64,000 nt of DNA, from positions 79,540 through 143,539 of the forward strand of contig CALYPL010000001.1 in assembly GCA_945273835.1 (NCBI GenBank), in the 5' to 3' direction. Shown here in pieces: positions 36,358 through 45,024 of this stretch. The position numbers and the translations under genes were made by a program. Positions within the stretch are counted from its first letter, which is position 1, and each line of letters begins with the position of its first letter. Below the pieces are notes generated by a model, which saw only the letters and a list, made by a program, of their open reading frames with translations, ran no database searches and was not told where the DNA came from. Origin of the DNA: an uncultured Dysgonomonas sp. (GTDB lineage Bacteria > Bacteroidota > Bacteroidia > Bacteroidales > Dysgonomonadaceae).

Positions 36358-37152
36358 ATGAAAAAGATTCTATTTATAATATCATTCATACTTATAAGCA
36401 TCGCCGTTTCTGCACAAAAACAAGTGAGAAAGGAAATCCGCACTGGTAATAAGGCTTATAACGAACAACGCTACGAAACTGCTCAAGAACATTATCAAAA
36501 GGCTTTAGAAGCAAATGCCGGTTCAAAAGAAGCTTCATTTAATCTTGCTGACACATATTATAAACAGCAACAATGGGATAACGCACTGAAAGAATTTCAA
36601 CACTATCTGACTGTTGAAACTGAAAAAACGGAGAATATGAGCGGTGCATGGCGTAATATTGGAAATACGTATTTAAAAAAGAAAGCGAACGAGAGCAAAC
36701 AAACCGCAACACCTCAGCAGGGACAACAACAAGAGGATAATCTGCAAATGTCGTTAGAAGCATATAAAAAAGCTTTACGTTTAAATCCAAAGGATGATGA
36801 GGCACGTTATAATCTTGCCGTGGTTCAGAAAATGATAAAAGACAATCAGCAGAATAATCAAAATAACCAGAATAATCAGGATAAACAGGATAAACAAAAC
36901 AAAGAGGATAAGAAAGACAAACAAGATCAAAAAGATAAACAGCAGGATAAGCAGAATAATCAGGATAAACAAAATCAGGATCAGCAACAAGAACAGCAAC
37001 AGCAGAACCAAATGTCACAGCAAAATATGGAACAAATACTTAATGCCATTGAGCAGGACGAGCGTGACACTCAGGATCGTGTGCAGAAACAAAAAGCCGA
37101 GGAACGTAAGAAGAAGAATCAGGATAACAGGCGTCAAAATAAAGATTGGTAA
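36358..37152 (+). CDS. batC: TPR-domain protein BatC with Gln/Asn/Lys-rich tail
   Basis: A 264-residue exported protein: signal peptide (1-18, ending ISIAVSAQK), then tetratricopeptide repeats (about 25-155), including RYETAQEHYQKALEANAGSKEASFNLADTY split by a longer loop, and ALRLNPKDDEARYNLAVVQKM. From about residue 160 the sequence is an extremely biased Gln/Asn/Lys/Asp-rich tail, predicted disordered, coded by a near-repetitive A-rich stretch (36835-37010). TPR proteins in Bat operons are thought to scaffold the VWA proteins. The next gene begins 1 base after its stop. Confidence 0.9.
   Translation: MKKILFIISFILISIAVSAQKQVRKEIRTGNKAYNEQRYETAQEHYQKALEANAGSKEASFNLADTYYKQQQWDNALKEFQHYLTVETEKTENMSGAWRNIGNTYLKKKANESKQTATPQQGQQQEDNLQMSLEAYKKALRLNPKDDEARYNLAVVQKMIKDNQQNNQNNQNNQDKQDKQNKEDKKDKQDQKDKQQDKQNNQDKQNQDQQQEQQQQNQMSQQNMEQILNAIEQDERDTQDRVQKQKAEERKKKNQDNRRQNKDW
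36835..37010 (+). repeat. Low-complexity Gln/Asn/Lys-coding tract in batC
   Basis: About 175 bases made of degenerate short units such as AATAATCA, CAGGATAA and AAACAAGA, coding almost only Gln, Asn, Lys and Asp. There is no exact long period. It is likely length-variable between strains by replication slippage; that variability is inferred. Confidence 0.75.
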
Positions 37153-37153
37153 C

Positions 37154-37993
37154 ATGTGTAAGACTCTGAAAGTTGATCGATTGCTTTTATTCTTATTTTT
37201 TTTGATTGTGCAGTCTGCCCTTTTTGCAAAAGGGGGGCAGATTACGTTGGATGCTCCAGCCAAAGTATGGACAAACGAACGTTTTGCTATTGTTTACACC
37301 ATCGAATCTGATGAAGAGATTGAAGCAATATATGAAACTCCTCACAAAGATAATGGCATTAGCATTCTGTCAGGTCCTGTAATCTCACGATCCGTATTCC
37401 GTACAAGACGTAATGCAAGCGGGGTACTTTACAAAACTGATGTCAGATATGTATTGCAGTCGGGCATTCAAGGCAGATCGACACTTCCCGGCATTGAAAT
37501 TGTATATAAAAGTAAAAAGGAGAAGTCTGTCAGACAAACCGTCGAGGTTATTTCGCTTAACGATACTAAACAGGACGATGTTGCGTTTATTAAAACATTT
37601 GTATCGCGCAACAATGTAAAGCCTGGCGACACATTGTCAGTATCGTACAAATTGTTTACAACAATGGATATAAATCGTGTCAGTTCAATGGATATACTCA
37701 ATATGCATGGTCTGTCAATGGTTAATACAACATCTCGAAGATTGACTTACAGTGAAGAAGAAATAGATGGTAGAAGCTATAAAGTGGTTGAAGTATTATC
37801 TTTAATAATACAGCCTGAAAAAGACGGAAATTTCACTATACCGGGAGGGCAGTTGCAGATTGAGTTTTCTATTCCGACAGGTAAACTCATCAGAGATTTC
37901 TGGGGCAAAGAGTATGAGGAAACAATCAATAAAAGTGCATTTATCCCTTATGAAGAAATAAACATTAAGGCATACGATTTGATTACTATATAA
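37154..37993 (+). CDS. Short BatD-like protein (N-terminal BatD domains only)
   Basis: A 279-residue exported protein resembling the first part of BatD. I choose ATG 37154, one base after the batC stop, because it puts a clean signal peptide (about 8-26, DRLLLFLFFLIVQSALFA) at the N-terminus. The open frame extends upstream to 37043 but lies inside batC and adds only basic residues. Blocks such as DDVAFIKTFVSRNNVKPGDTL and VVEVLSLIIQPEKDGNFTIP parallel DDAFVRAIFSKTKVNEQEAV and YFPQHSGKITIP-type blocks of the full BatD directly downstream. It lacks the later domains, membrane helix and cytosolic tail. It is a tandem paralogue, intact rather than a broken gene. Confidence 0.85.
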   Translation: MCKTLKVDRLLLFLFFLIVQSALFAKGGQITLDAPAKVWTNERFAIVYTIESDEEIEAIYETPHKDNGISILSGPVISRSVFRTRRNASGVLYKTDVRYVLQSGIQGRSTLPGIEIVYKSKKEKSVRQTVEVISLNDTKQDDVAFIKTFVSRNNVKPGDTLSVSYKLFTTMDINRVSSMDILNMHGLSMVNTTSRRLTYSEEEIDGRSYKVVEVLSLIIQPEKDGNFTIPGGQLQIEFSIPTGKLIRDFWGKEYEETINKSAFIPYEEINIKAYDLITI

Positions 37994-38025
37994 TTTGGAA
38001 ACACTATAAAACTTAGGCTCATAAT

Positions 38026-39861
38026 ATGAGAAAATATATTTTGTCTTTAATATTATTGTCAGTTTGCATCTTTAAGTTATATGCTGAAGATGTTACTTTT
38101 GTTACCAACGCACCTTCGGCAACTGTGGTTGGAGCACAAGTGAAACTCCAGTATATTCTTAAAGGCGGTCAGGGTGGAACTCCGACTATCCCGAATGAGA
38201 TCAAAGGGTTCGATATATTGTATGGTCCATCTATATCGTCCATGACCAGCATGTCAATCATTAATGGTAAAACTACTTCCGAAAGCAATACTACTTTTTC
38301 CTATACATTAATGGCTAATCAGCAAGGCACGTTCACACTTCCCGCTGCTTCCATTAAGGTAAACGGACATAATTATACGTCTAATACCATACAAATCAAA
38401 GTATTGCCTCCCGATAAAAACGCTCAACCACAACAGGCAGGAAGTCAGCCTCAGGCTATCACTTCTGAATCAACAGCCAATAATATAAAGCCTGATGACG
38501 CGTTTGTCAGGGCAATTTTCTCCAAGACTAAAGTAAATGAACAGGAAGCTGTTGTTGTTACATTCCGTTTCTATTCAGTTCTTCAGATACGTAATGTGGG
38601 TCAAATAGAGTATCCGGAGTTCAACGGATTTATGTCTGAAGAATTCGATCTTCCTGCCAATAGACAAATAACGCTCGAACATTACAATGGCCGTAATTAT
38701 TATGTTGTTGATGTGAAAAAATCTCTTCTTTTCCCTCAACATTCTGGGAAAATAACGATACCATCCGGGAAATTAGAATTTGTATTCGAAGTTAAATCAG
38801 GTAAAAGGATTCAAACATTTTTTGGTTCGCAAGACTTAATGACTGAGGTAAAAAAAGTTCTTCACACTAATCCTGTCACAGTCGATGTGTCCCCACTTCC
38901 GACAGAAAACAGACCTTCAAATTTTTCGGGTGGAGCAGGAACATTTACAATTTCATCCGATATTACCAACACTGAGATTAAAGCTAATGACGCTGTCACA
39001 ATCAAGTTGACTATTTCGGGTAACGGCAATATGAAGCTTATTAAAAATCCCGACGTGAAATTGCCCAAAGATTTTGAGGTATACGACCCTAAAGTTAACT
39101 ATAATCTTAGTCTGACTAATAAAGGTTTATCAGGCACTAAAACTATTGAATATTTATTTATTCCTCGTAATTCCGGTAAATATACCATTCCTCCTATTGA
39201 ATTCTCATATTACGATTTACAAACCAAATCATATAAAACGCTTAAAACTGAAGAGTATACATTGGACGTTGCTAAAGATCCTAATGCAGGCACTTCAACG
39301 GGTACAAGTTATATGAACAAGCATTCGGTAGAAGCTGAACAGGACATACGGTATTTAAAAAATAATGATTATAAGTTTGTCAATCCTTCGGATTTCCAGA
39401 CTGATTCAATCACTTATTATCTATGGTACATAATACCTTCGATCCTTTTCATCGTGTTTTCAATTGTTTACCGTAAACAGATAAAAGCCAATGCCGATAT
39501 TGCCATGATGAAAACTAAGAAAGCGAATAAAGTTGCTTCTAAGCGATTGAAACTGGCTAAGAAATATCTTGATACGCATGATAAGGACAAATTCTACGAC
39601 GAGGTATTGCGTGCCGTATGGGGTTATCTTAGTGATAAATTATTGATTCCGACAGCTGACTTGAGCAGGGAAAATGTTGAAATCAAGCTTATAAATCAGA
39701 ATGTGGACGAATTGCTTATAAAACAATATATTCATATTATTGATACATGCGAATTTGCTCGTTATGCTCCATCCGAATCGAATGAAGCGATGGATAAGTT
39801 ATACGATGAAACCGTTGATGCTATCGGTAAAATGGAAAATACTTTAAAACCAAAAAAATAA
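38026..39861 (+). CDS. batD: BatD protein (aerotolerance operon)
   Basis: A 611-residue BatD. The signal peptide (1-20) precedes a series of beta-sandwich domains in the periplasm (about 22-460), a membrane helix (about 468-486, YYLWYIIPSILFIVFSIVY) and a cytosolic domain (490-611) with a coiled-coil-like basic stretch and LLIPTADLSRENVEIKL. In between is a Gln/Pro-rich linker (about 133-150). The C-terminal cytosolic part resembles that of the protein at 33233. The gene is 32 bases after the short BatD paralogue. BatD is a large periplasmic component of the system; its ligand is unknown. Confidence 0.93.
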   Translation: MRKYILSLILLSVCIFKLYAEDVTFVTNAPSATVVGAQVKLQYILKGGQGGTPTIPNEIKGFDILYGPSISSMTSMSIINGKTTSESNTTFSYTLMANQQGTFTLPAASIKVNGHNYTSNTIQIKVLPPDKNAQPQQAGSQPQAITSESTANNIKPDDAFVRAIFSKTKVNEQEAVVVTFRFYSVLQIRNVGQIEYPEFNGFMSEEFDLPANRQITLEHYNGRNYYVVDVKKSLLFPQHSGKITIPSGKLEFVFEVKSGKRIQTFFGSQDLMTEVKKVLHTNPVTVDVSPLPTENRPSNFSGGAGTFTISSDITNTEIKANDAVTIKLTISGNGNMKLIKNPDVKLPKDFEVYDPKVNYNLSLTNKGLSGTKTIEYLFIPRNSGKYTIPPIEFSYYDLQTKSYKTLKTEEYTLDVAKDPNAGTSTGTSYMNKHSVEAEQDIRYLKNNDYKFVNPSDFQTDSITYYLWYIIPSILFIVFSIVYRKQIKANADIAMMKTKKANKVASKRLKLAKKYLDTHDKDKFYDEVLRAVWGYLSDKLLIPTADLSRENVEIKLINQNVDELLIKQYIHIIDTCEFARYAPSESNEAMDKLYDETVDAIGKMENTLKPKK

Positions 39862-39871
39862 AAGTTTGCTA

Positions 39872-40633
39872 ATGAAACGCATTATCATCATATCATTATT
39901 GTTGCTCTCGGTTAACGTAATTAGTTTTGCTAATAATGCAGCTGATGAGGCAACCGCAGCTTACAACAAAGGCGATTTTAGCAAGGCTATTGAATTGCTC
40001 GAAAAAGAAAAAGACAGTCAGAAAGCCAAAGGAGTGGAATCTGCAGATTTATATTACAATTTAGGGAATGCTTATTTCAGAAACAATGATATTGATAAAG
40101 CATTACTGAATTATGAACGCGCTTTACTGCTTAATCCGGGCGACAAGGATATAAAACATAATATAGAGTATGTTTCTTCGCTGACCGAAGACAAAATATT
40201 AGTTGCGGACAAATTCTTTCTTGCTGATTGGCTGGAAGCATTACAGCATTGCCTAAATGCAAATACTTGGGCTACGACTGCGATAGTATCGTTCTTGCTT
40301 CTGATAGGATGCTTATTTTTATATTTCTTTGGTAAGAATATAAATATTAAAAAAGCGTCCTTTTACGCCGGCATTTTCTTAATTGCGGTTATCATTTTTT
40401 CAAATGTATTTGCTTTCAGACAAAAAGACGAGATAAAGCACCGAACGACAGCAATCATAATGTCGGGAGCGGTAAATGTAAAGAGTTCGCCCGATATAAA
40501 CAGCAAAGACCTGTTTATCTTACATTCCGGCACAAAAGTTAAGATAAACAAGGAAGACCGCCGTTGGCTTGAAATTGAGATTACCGATGGAAACGTGGGT
40601 TGGGTTCAACGAGATGCTTTAGAAATCATTTAA
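39872..40633 (+). CDS. batE: BatE: TPR and SH3-domain protein
   Basis: A 253-residue protein that ends the Bat operon. Signal peptide 1-21 (from ATG 39872; a TTG two codons upstream is less likely). TPR repeats cover about 25-105, with LYYNLGNAYFRNNDIDKALL and ALLLNPGDKDIKHN. Two membrane helices follow (about 132-152 and 161-181). A bacterial SH3-like domain is at the C-terminus (about 190-253, with VNVKSSPDINSKDLF and WVQRDALEII). The gene is 10 bases after batD and converges with the lipoprotein gene (12-base gap), with no visible terminator in the gap. Confidence 0.91.
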   Translation: MKRIIIISLLLLSVNVISFANNAADEATAAYNKGDFSKAIELLEKEKDSQKAKGVESADLYYNLGNAYFRNNDIDKALLNYERALLLNPGDKDIKHNIEYVSSLTEDKILVADKFFLADWLEALQHCLNANTWATTAIVSFLLLIGCLFLYFFGKNINIKKASFYAGIFLIAVIIFSNVFAFRQKDEIKHRTTAIIMSGAVNVKSSPDINSKDLFILHSGTKVKINKEDRRWLEIEITDGNVGWVQRDALEII

Positions 40634-40645
40634 TCAAGACTCGTT

Positions 40646-41491
40646 TTATTTTGAAGTTGTCGGGTTCTGTCCTTTGGTCTTGATGTAATAAATTTTATAT
40701 TCGGCTTTTTCCTTTTCAGTCTTTAAACTATCGAGCTGCCTCATTAAAGTTGAAAGTTCGTACGTCTTCAATATTGCCGTTTTAGCATTATTCGGCAGAG
40801 TGTACGAATCATTATTTCCACCCGATAAAAAGACAGTTATTGGTTGGTCAGCATGAGCGGCAATAAATCCGGCTACCCCATTGTCGTCTTTGCCCGCAAA
40901 TTTGATGATCTCGTATTGTTTACCCATATTTGAGAAGCGAAAATTCAATCCTTCTCCCGTAACAGGAAGCGATTCGACATAGCTACCATCTTTTGCAGAG
41001 ACCTTTATTCTGTCATGCAAATGATTTCCGATAAAAAGACTTTCAACATAAATACCTCCGTCTTTTTCATCCACACCGGCCCTCAATGTAGTGCCCGTAA
41101 GCTGTTCTCCTGTATAAGCTGTTTTATATATGTAAAACCCTGTCTCCTGATATTCTTTATTACGTTGATATATAAAATATTTCTTCACCGAATCTATTAC
41201 AGGACGATATACTTTTATTAATGAATCACATTGATTGATGGTTTCTTCATTCTGCTTCTGTCTGATAGAATCTACAAGGACGAAACTTTGGTTGATCTGA
41301 TCGAAAGATTTAGGATATAATGATTTAAGACTATCAACTGTTTTCTTAGCCTGCACATATTCTCCCTGACGATAAAGCACACGAGCATCTTCAAGCAGTT
41401 TTTGTGCATCCTTCTTGTCTGATGAGCAAGCCCAAGCGGCAAAAAACATCATTCCAATGGTTATTCCTTTAACTAACGATATTAATTTCAT
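40646..41491 (-). CDS. Lipoprotein of unknown function, TPR-like N-terminus
   Basis: A 281-residue putative lipoprotein: an N-terminal signal with lipobox AAWAC (Cys22). A helical segment KLLEDARVLYRQGEYVQAKK then resembles half of a tetratricopeptide repeat. A coiled-coil-like stretch (about 70-100) leads to a beta-rich central domain (about 115-225) and a final charged helix (about 240-270). I do not recognise a named family. It stands alone, convergent with batE. Membrane localisation (inner or outer leaflet sorting) cannot be decided. Confidence 0.8.
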   Translation of the reverse strand: MKLISLVKGITIGMMFFAAWACSSDKKDAQKLLEDARVLYRQGEYVQAKKTVDSLKSLYPKSFDQINQSFVLVDSIRQKQNEETINQCDSLIKVYRPVIDSVKKYFIYQRNKEYQETGFYIYKTAYTGEQLTGTTLRAGVDEKDGGIYVESLFIGNHLHDRIKVSAKDGSYVESLPVTGEGLNFRFSNMGKQYEIIKFAGKDDNGVAGFIAAHADQPITVFLSGGNNDSYTLPNNAKTAILKTYELSTLMRQLDSLKTEKEKAEYKIYYIKTKGQNPTTSK

Positions 41492-41567
41492 ATACTTTTA
41501 TTAAATTGCCAACGGTAAATTTAGAAAAAAATTTAAGTTTACTTATTGTCTGAATTGAATCTCTACT

Positions 41568-41603
41568 AAAAAGGAACGGATTAGAAGTTAATTCTAATCC
41601 GTT
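41568..41603 (-). terminator. Intrinsic terminator of the exported FKBP gene
   Basis: A perfect 12-bp stem (41575-41586 with 41592-41603) and a 5-base loop. On the minus strand the hairpin is followed by CC and five T. It begins 28 bases after the stop codon of the gene at 41631. Confidence 0.85.
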
Positions 41604-41630
41604 ATACCGATTATTTAATAATTTATATAA

Positions 41631-42665
41631 TTAATCGTTCTCATCCTCCTCTATAAAATCTACAAGTTCAACTTCAAATATAAGCGTACTGAATGGTTTA
41701 ATCAATCCCATATCATCTTCCTCATATGCTAAATTGTAGGGTATATAAAGTATCCATTTAGAACCTTTGGGCATCATTGTCAACGCTTCATTCCATCCAT
41801 CTATAAGCTGTCCCACATAGAATTCGCGAGGTGTTTCTCCTAAATTACTATCAACTACAGTACCATCAAGTAGTTTTCCCTGATAAAAAATTTGAACTTT
41901 ATCTCCATAATCCGGAGTTTTACCTTCACCTTTTTTCAATATTTCGTACTGTAATCCGCTTGGGAGCGTAGTTACTTCTTTTCTTAATTTGTTGGCTGCA
42001 AGAAATTCTTCACCTTCTTTTATCCGATCAGCATATTCAGTCCTCAATTTATCTTTATCCTCAGATTCATTTTCTTCCTCTGCTATATAAAGCAGACTGG
42101 ATCGAAAAATTTCATTAACATTAGCTATAATTGGTTGCTCATTCTGTAAAGCTGAAGTAATTGCCGATATGAATAATCCTTTATTCAAAGAGTTTTTATC
42201 AGAAAATACATTACGAGAACCATCAAAAATTAATTTCTCAACCTGTTTAGCAAAAACAACACCTGTTTTATATGCTATATCCCCTTCGTCTCCAAGAAAG
42301 GCATCTTTAAATCCATCGAGAAATTTTACCTTATTAGCATTATTCGCAGCTTTAACTGAATCAACACGTGCCTGTAATTCAACTTCAAGAGCAGTTTTAT
42401 CCGCATTATCATCATCCATTTTGAATTGATAATCTGAAATAATGGTTGTAGTATCGGTCAATAGGCCCATTAGGACAAGACTATGCTGCAATTCGTTCAT
42501 GACTACATATCCGAAAGAATATGATAAACTGTCAGCAAAAGTCTGGATAATTGGTTCAGCAACTTCTTTAGGCAAGTCTTTTCTTACGTTATTTTGCTTT
42601 TTCTTTGCATAAGCCATTAAAGAACAACATAAGGTTAAAGCACTAAGAATAACTAATTTTTTCAT
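41631..42665 (-). CDS. Exported FKBP-type peptidyl-prolyl isomerase
   Basis: A 344-residue prolyl isomerase. A signal peptide (1-20) suggests periplasmic or envelope placement. An FKBP N-terminal dimerisation-like domain (about 45-210) precedes the FKBP catalytic domain (about 235-340), containing GDKVQIFYQGKLLDGT, GWNEALTMMPKGSKW and PFSTLIFEVELVDF. The tail is acidic (IEEDEND). A 26-residue block before the catalytic domain is identical to one in the cytosolic FKBP at 46421, and nearly identical in DNA as well (41932-42005). Members assist folding of envelope proteins. It is transcribed alone from a promoter at 42712. Confidence 0.92.
   Translation of the reverse strand: MKKLVILSALTLCCSLMAYAKKKQNNVRKDLPKEVAEPIIQTFADSLSYSFGYVVMNELQHSLVLMGLLTDTTTIISDYQFKMDDDNADKTALEVELQARVDSVKAANNANKVKFLDGFKDAFLGDEGDIAYKTGVVFAKQVEKLIFDGSRNVFSDKNSLNKGLFISAITSALQNEQPIIANVNEIFRSSLLYIAEEENESEDKDKLRTEYADRIKEGEEFLAANKLRKEVTTLPSGLQYEILKKGEGKTPDYGDKVQIFYQGKLLDGTVVDSNLGETPREFYVGQLIDGWNEALTMMPKGSKWILYIPYNLAYEEDDMGLIKPFSTLIFEVELVDFIEEDEND
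41932..42005 (-). repeat. 74-base near-identical tract shared with the FKBP gene at 46421 (copy 1)
   Basis: Read on the minus strand, this 74-base segment matches 46643-46716 with one mismatch (CAG versus CAA for the same Gln). The sequence on both sides diverges quickly. It encodes FLAANKLRKEVTTLPSGLQY and the following EILKK. Confidence 0.9.
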
Positions 42666-42711
42666 TGTTGTGTAATTTGTATTTAATATTTTTTAAACCT
42701 TAAAAGTGGCG

Positions 42712-42719
42712 CAAAGATA
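42712..42719 (-). promoter_or_regulatory. Promoter -7 box (TATCTTTG, minus strand) for the exported FKBP gene
   Basis: The plus-strand CAAAGATA reads TATCTTTG on the minus strand, 47 bases before the start codon. The 392-base gap 42666-43057 holds this box, the opposing DEAD-box promoter and a hairpin near 43016; I see nothing else in it. Confidence 0.6.
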
Positions 42720-42939
42720 AAATTTTTACAATTAATACCTTAAAGTTTTCATATGTTAATATTCAATCAACTTTACACAACTTTTAATCACAATATTGAT
42801 TTTAACCTTTTCTAAAATAACGATAAATAGGCTATTATTTCACATCAGAACTCGTCGGATTTTCAAAATAATGAGCTGTTAACAATTCATGATAATCAAA
42901 AACTTATTACGAAAAACACCAATTGCCGGAACAAATCGC

Positions 42940-42947
42940 TATCTTTG
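42940..42947 (+). promoter_or_regulatory. Promoter -7 box (TATCTTTG) for the DEAD-box helicase
   Basis: An exact TAnnTTTG match 111 bases before the helicase start codon, implying a long 5' leader of about 100 bases. A 6-bp hairpin (CCGATA 43016-43021 with TATCGG 43030-43035) lies in that leader. Confidence 0.6.
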
Positions 42948-43057
42948 CATTCGGTTTTCAAAACGCACCGGTTTTTGTCGCTAAGGGGAAGTCTTGAATG
43001 TGTTTTGCAAAGCCGCCGATAAAAATAAATATCGGGACTAACAGTAAAAGACATTTA

Positions 43058-44815
43058 ATGAAGACATTTGAAGAATTAGGAGTTGCTGCGAATATTCGCA
43101 AAGCAATCGAAGAAATGGGTTATGAGAACCCAATGCCCGTACAAGAAGAAGTAATACCCTATCTATTGAGTGGAATGAGAGACATTATTGCTCTCGCACA
43201 AACCGGCACAGGTAAAACCGCAGCTTTTGGACTACCATTACTACAACAAGTTAATGTAAACGAAAATGTGCCTCAGGCATTAATTTTATGCCCGACAAGA
43301 GAACTATGTTTACAGATCGCCGGTGATTTGGCGGATTATTCAAAATATATAGATCACTTACGGGTTTTACCCGTATACGGCGGTTCGAGCATTGAAAGCC
43401 AGATTAAAGGATTAAGACGAGGTGTGCAAATTATTGTGGCTACCCCCGGTCGTCTGATAGACCTTATCAATCGGAAGACAGTTAATCTGGAGCATGTTAA
43501 ATATGTTATTCTTGATGAAGCGGACGAAATGCTAAACATGGGATTTACCGATAGCATCGACGAGATTTTGTCAAAAGTTCCACAAAACCGCAGCATGTTG
43601 CTTTTTTCAGCAACTATGCCGAAAGAAATAGCAAAGATCACCCGCAAATACATGGATGATCCGAAGGAAATCACAATCGGACGTAAAAACGAAGGTTCAA
43701 GTAATGTTAAGCACGTCTACTACATGGTTCACGCTAAAGATAAATATCTTGCGTTAAAACGAATAGCAGACTATTATCCTGATATATACGGCATCATTTT
43801 CTGCCGCACCAGACGCGAAACACAAGAAATTGCAGACAAACTGATACAAGACGGATATAGCGCAGACTCACTGCATGGCGACTTATCCCAAGCGCAACGC
43901 GACTATGTGATGCAGAAATTCCGTCTACGCAACCTTCAGCTTTTGGTTGCAACCGATGTGGCTGCACGTGGTCTTGACGTAGACAGTCTGACACACGTTA
44001 TCAATTACGGATTGCCCGACGATATAGAATCTTATAATCACCGAAGCGGACGTACAGGTCGTGCAGGTAAAACCGGCACATCAATCGCCATCATACACAC
44101 CAAAGAAAAAGGAAAAGTAAGAGAGATTGAGAAGATAATGAACCGCAAGTTCGAACAAGGAGTCATACCGAAAGGTGATGTGATTTGCGAAAAACAACTT
44201 TTCCATTTTGTCGATCAATTAGAGAAAGTAAAAGTAAACGAAGAAGAAATTTCACGCATATTGCCATCTATTTACCGTAGATTAGAATGGCTTGAGAAAG
44301 AAGATTTAATCAAACGGATCGCTTCGCTCGAATTTAACCGTCTGATAGAATATTATCAGGATGCGGCTGAAATAGAAACACCTAATGAACGGGGTGCTTA
44401 TGGTGAAGACAAATCTTATCCGCGACGCAAAGACCGTACTTCTGGCGGAAATGGAGCAAGAAGTGCAGAAAAAGGATATAGCCGTTTGTTTATCAATATC
44501 GGACGCACCGACAACGTTAACCCTGCAACACTGATGGGATTGATCAACGATTATACTCCTAACAAAGTAAATATCGGAAGAATTGACATTATGCAGAACT
44601 TCTCATTCTTTGAGGTTCCTGAAAGAGACGCTTCAAAAGTAATCGGAGCGCTTAATAAACAACAGCGTGAAGGACGTCGTATTTCTGTTGAAGTTGCTCA
44701 AGGCGGAAACAACGGAGACGACAGAAAAGATCGTGGAAGATATTCTCGCGGTGAAAAAAATTCAAAGAGCCAGGCTAAAAGAGGCGGAGGTTATCCTAAA
44801 GGTAAAAGACGATAA
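43058..44815 (+). CDS. DEAD-box ATP-dependent RNA helicase (DeaD/DbpA-like)
   Basis: A 585-residue RNA helicase likely to act in ribosome assembly or cold adaptation. I use ATG 43058; the in-frame ATG at 42998 would add 20 residues unlike the family. Helicase motifs in order: AQTGTGKT, PTREL, VILDEADEML, SAT (about residue 190), RGLD and HRSGRTGRAG. A C-terminal DbpA-type RNA-binding (RRM-like) domain follows (about 475-550, with INIGRTDNVNPATLMGLIND), and then a basic Arg/Gly/Lys-rich tail. Domain order resembles DeaD/CsdA. It is transcribed alone, with a ~100-base leader and a strong terminator. Confidence 0.95.
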   Translation: MKTFEELGVAANIRKAIEEMGYENPMPVQEEVIPYLLSGMRDIIALAQTGTGKTAAFGLPLLQQVNVNENVPQALILCPTRELCLQIAGDLADYSKYIDHLRVLPVYGGSSIESQIKGLRRGVQIIVATPGRLIDLINRKTVNLEHVKYVILDEADEMLNMGFTDSIDEILSKVPQNRSMLLFSATMPKEIAKITRKYMDDPKEITIGRKNEGSSNVKHVYYMVHAKDKYLALKRIADYYPDIYGIIFCRTRRETQEIADKLIQDGYSADSLHGDLSQAQRDYVMQKFRLRNLQLLVATDVAARGLDVDSLTHVINYGLPDDIESYNHRSGRTGRAGKTGTSIAIIHTKEKGKVREIEKIMNRKFEQGVIPKGDVICEKQLFHFVDQLEKVKVNEEEISRILPSIYRRLEWLEKEDLIKRIASLEFNRLIEYYQDAAEIETPNERGAYGEDKSYPRRKDRTSGGNGARSAEKGYSRLFINIGRTDNVNPATLMGLINDYTPNKVNIGRIDIMQNFSFFEVPERDASKVIGALNKQQREGRRISVEVAQGGNNGDDRKDRGRYSRGEKNSKSQAKRGGGYPKGKRR

Positions 44816-44834
44816 ATAAAATATTTATATTCAG

Positions 44835-44868
44835 AAAAAGCCTGTCATAGAAATAGACAGGCTTTTTT
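44835..44868 (+). terminator. Intrinsic terminator of the DEAD-box gene
   Basis: AAAAAGCCTGTC (44835-44846) pairs with GACAGGCTTTTT (44856-44867), with a 9-base loop and six T in all. It starts 19 bases after the stop. Confidence 0.92.
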
Positions 44869-44995
44869 CGATTAACCAAAATCAGTCGTTTATAATTAAA
44901 CATATTATAGCACAACATCTTATAAGTTATATACAAAAAATCATTAAATATAGTAGACACCAAAACAAGAGCTTTAAAAATAATTTCATAATTAT

Positions 44996-45003
44996 TATTT
45001 TTG
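44996..45003 (+). promoter_or_regulatory. Promoter -7 box (TATTTTTG) for the DUF4924 gene
   Basis: An exact TAnnTTTG match, 22 bases before the ATG at 45025, so the leader would be very short (about 15 bases). Confidence 0.6.
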
Positions 45004-45024
45004 TAAGCAAGAACACATTTAATC

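Noticed and set aside
36539..37018. Hydrophobic open frames antisense to batC, resembling membrane proteins
   Set aside because: The reverse complement of Gln/Asn/Lys codons gives Leu/Ile/Val/Phe codons. The apparent membrane protein is an artefact of the biased tract.
37043..37153. Longer N-terminus for the short BatD-like protein
   Set aside because: It lies within batC in another frame and adds only basic residues before an evident signal peptide at 37154.
42998..43057. Earlier ATG for the DEAD-box helicase
   Set aside because: The 20 added residues do not resemble the family, and ATG 43058 gives the standard N-terminus.
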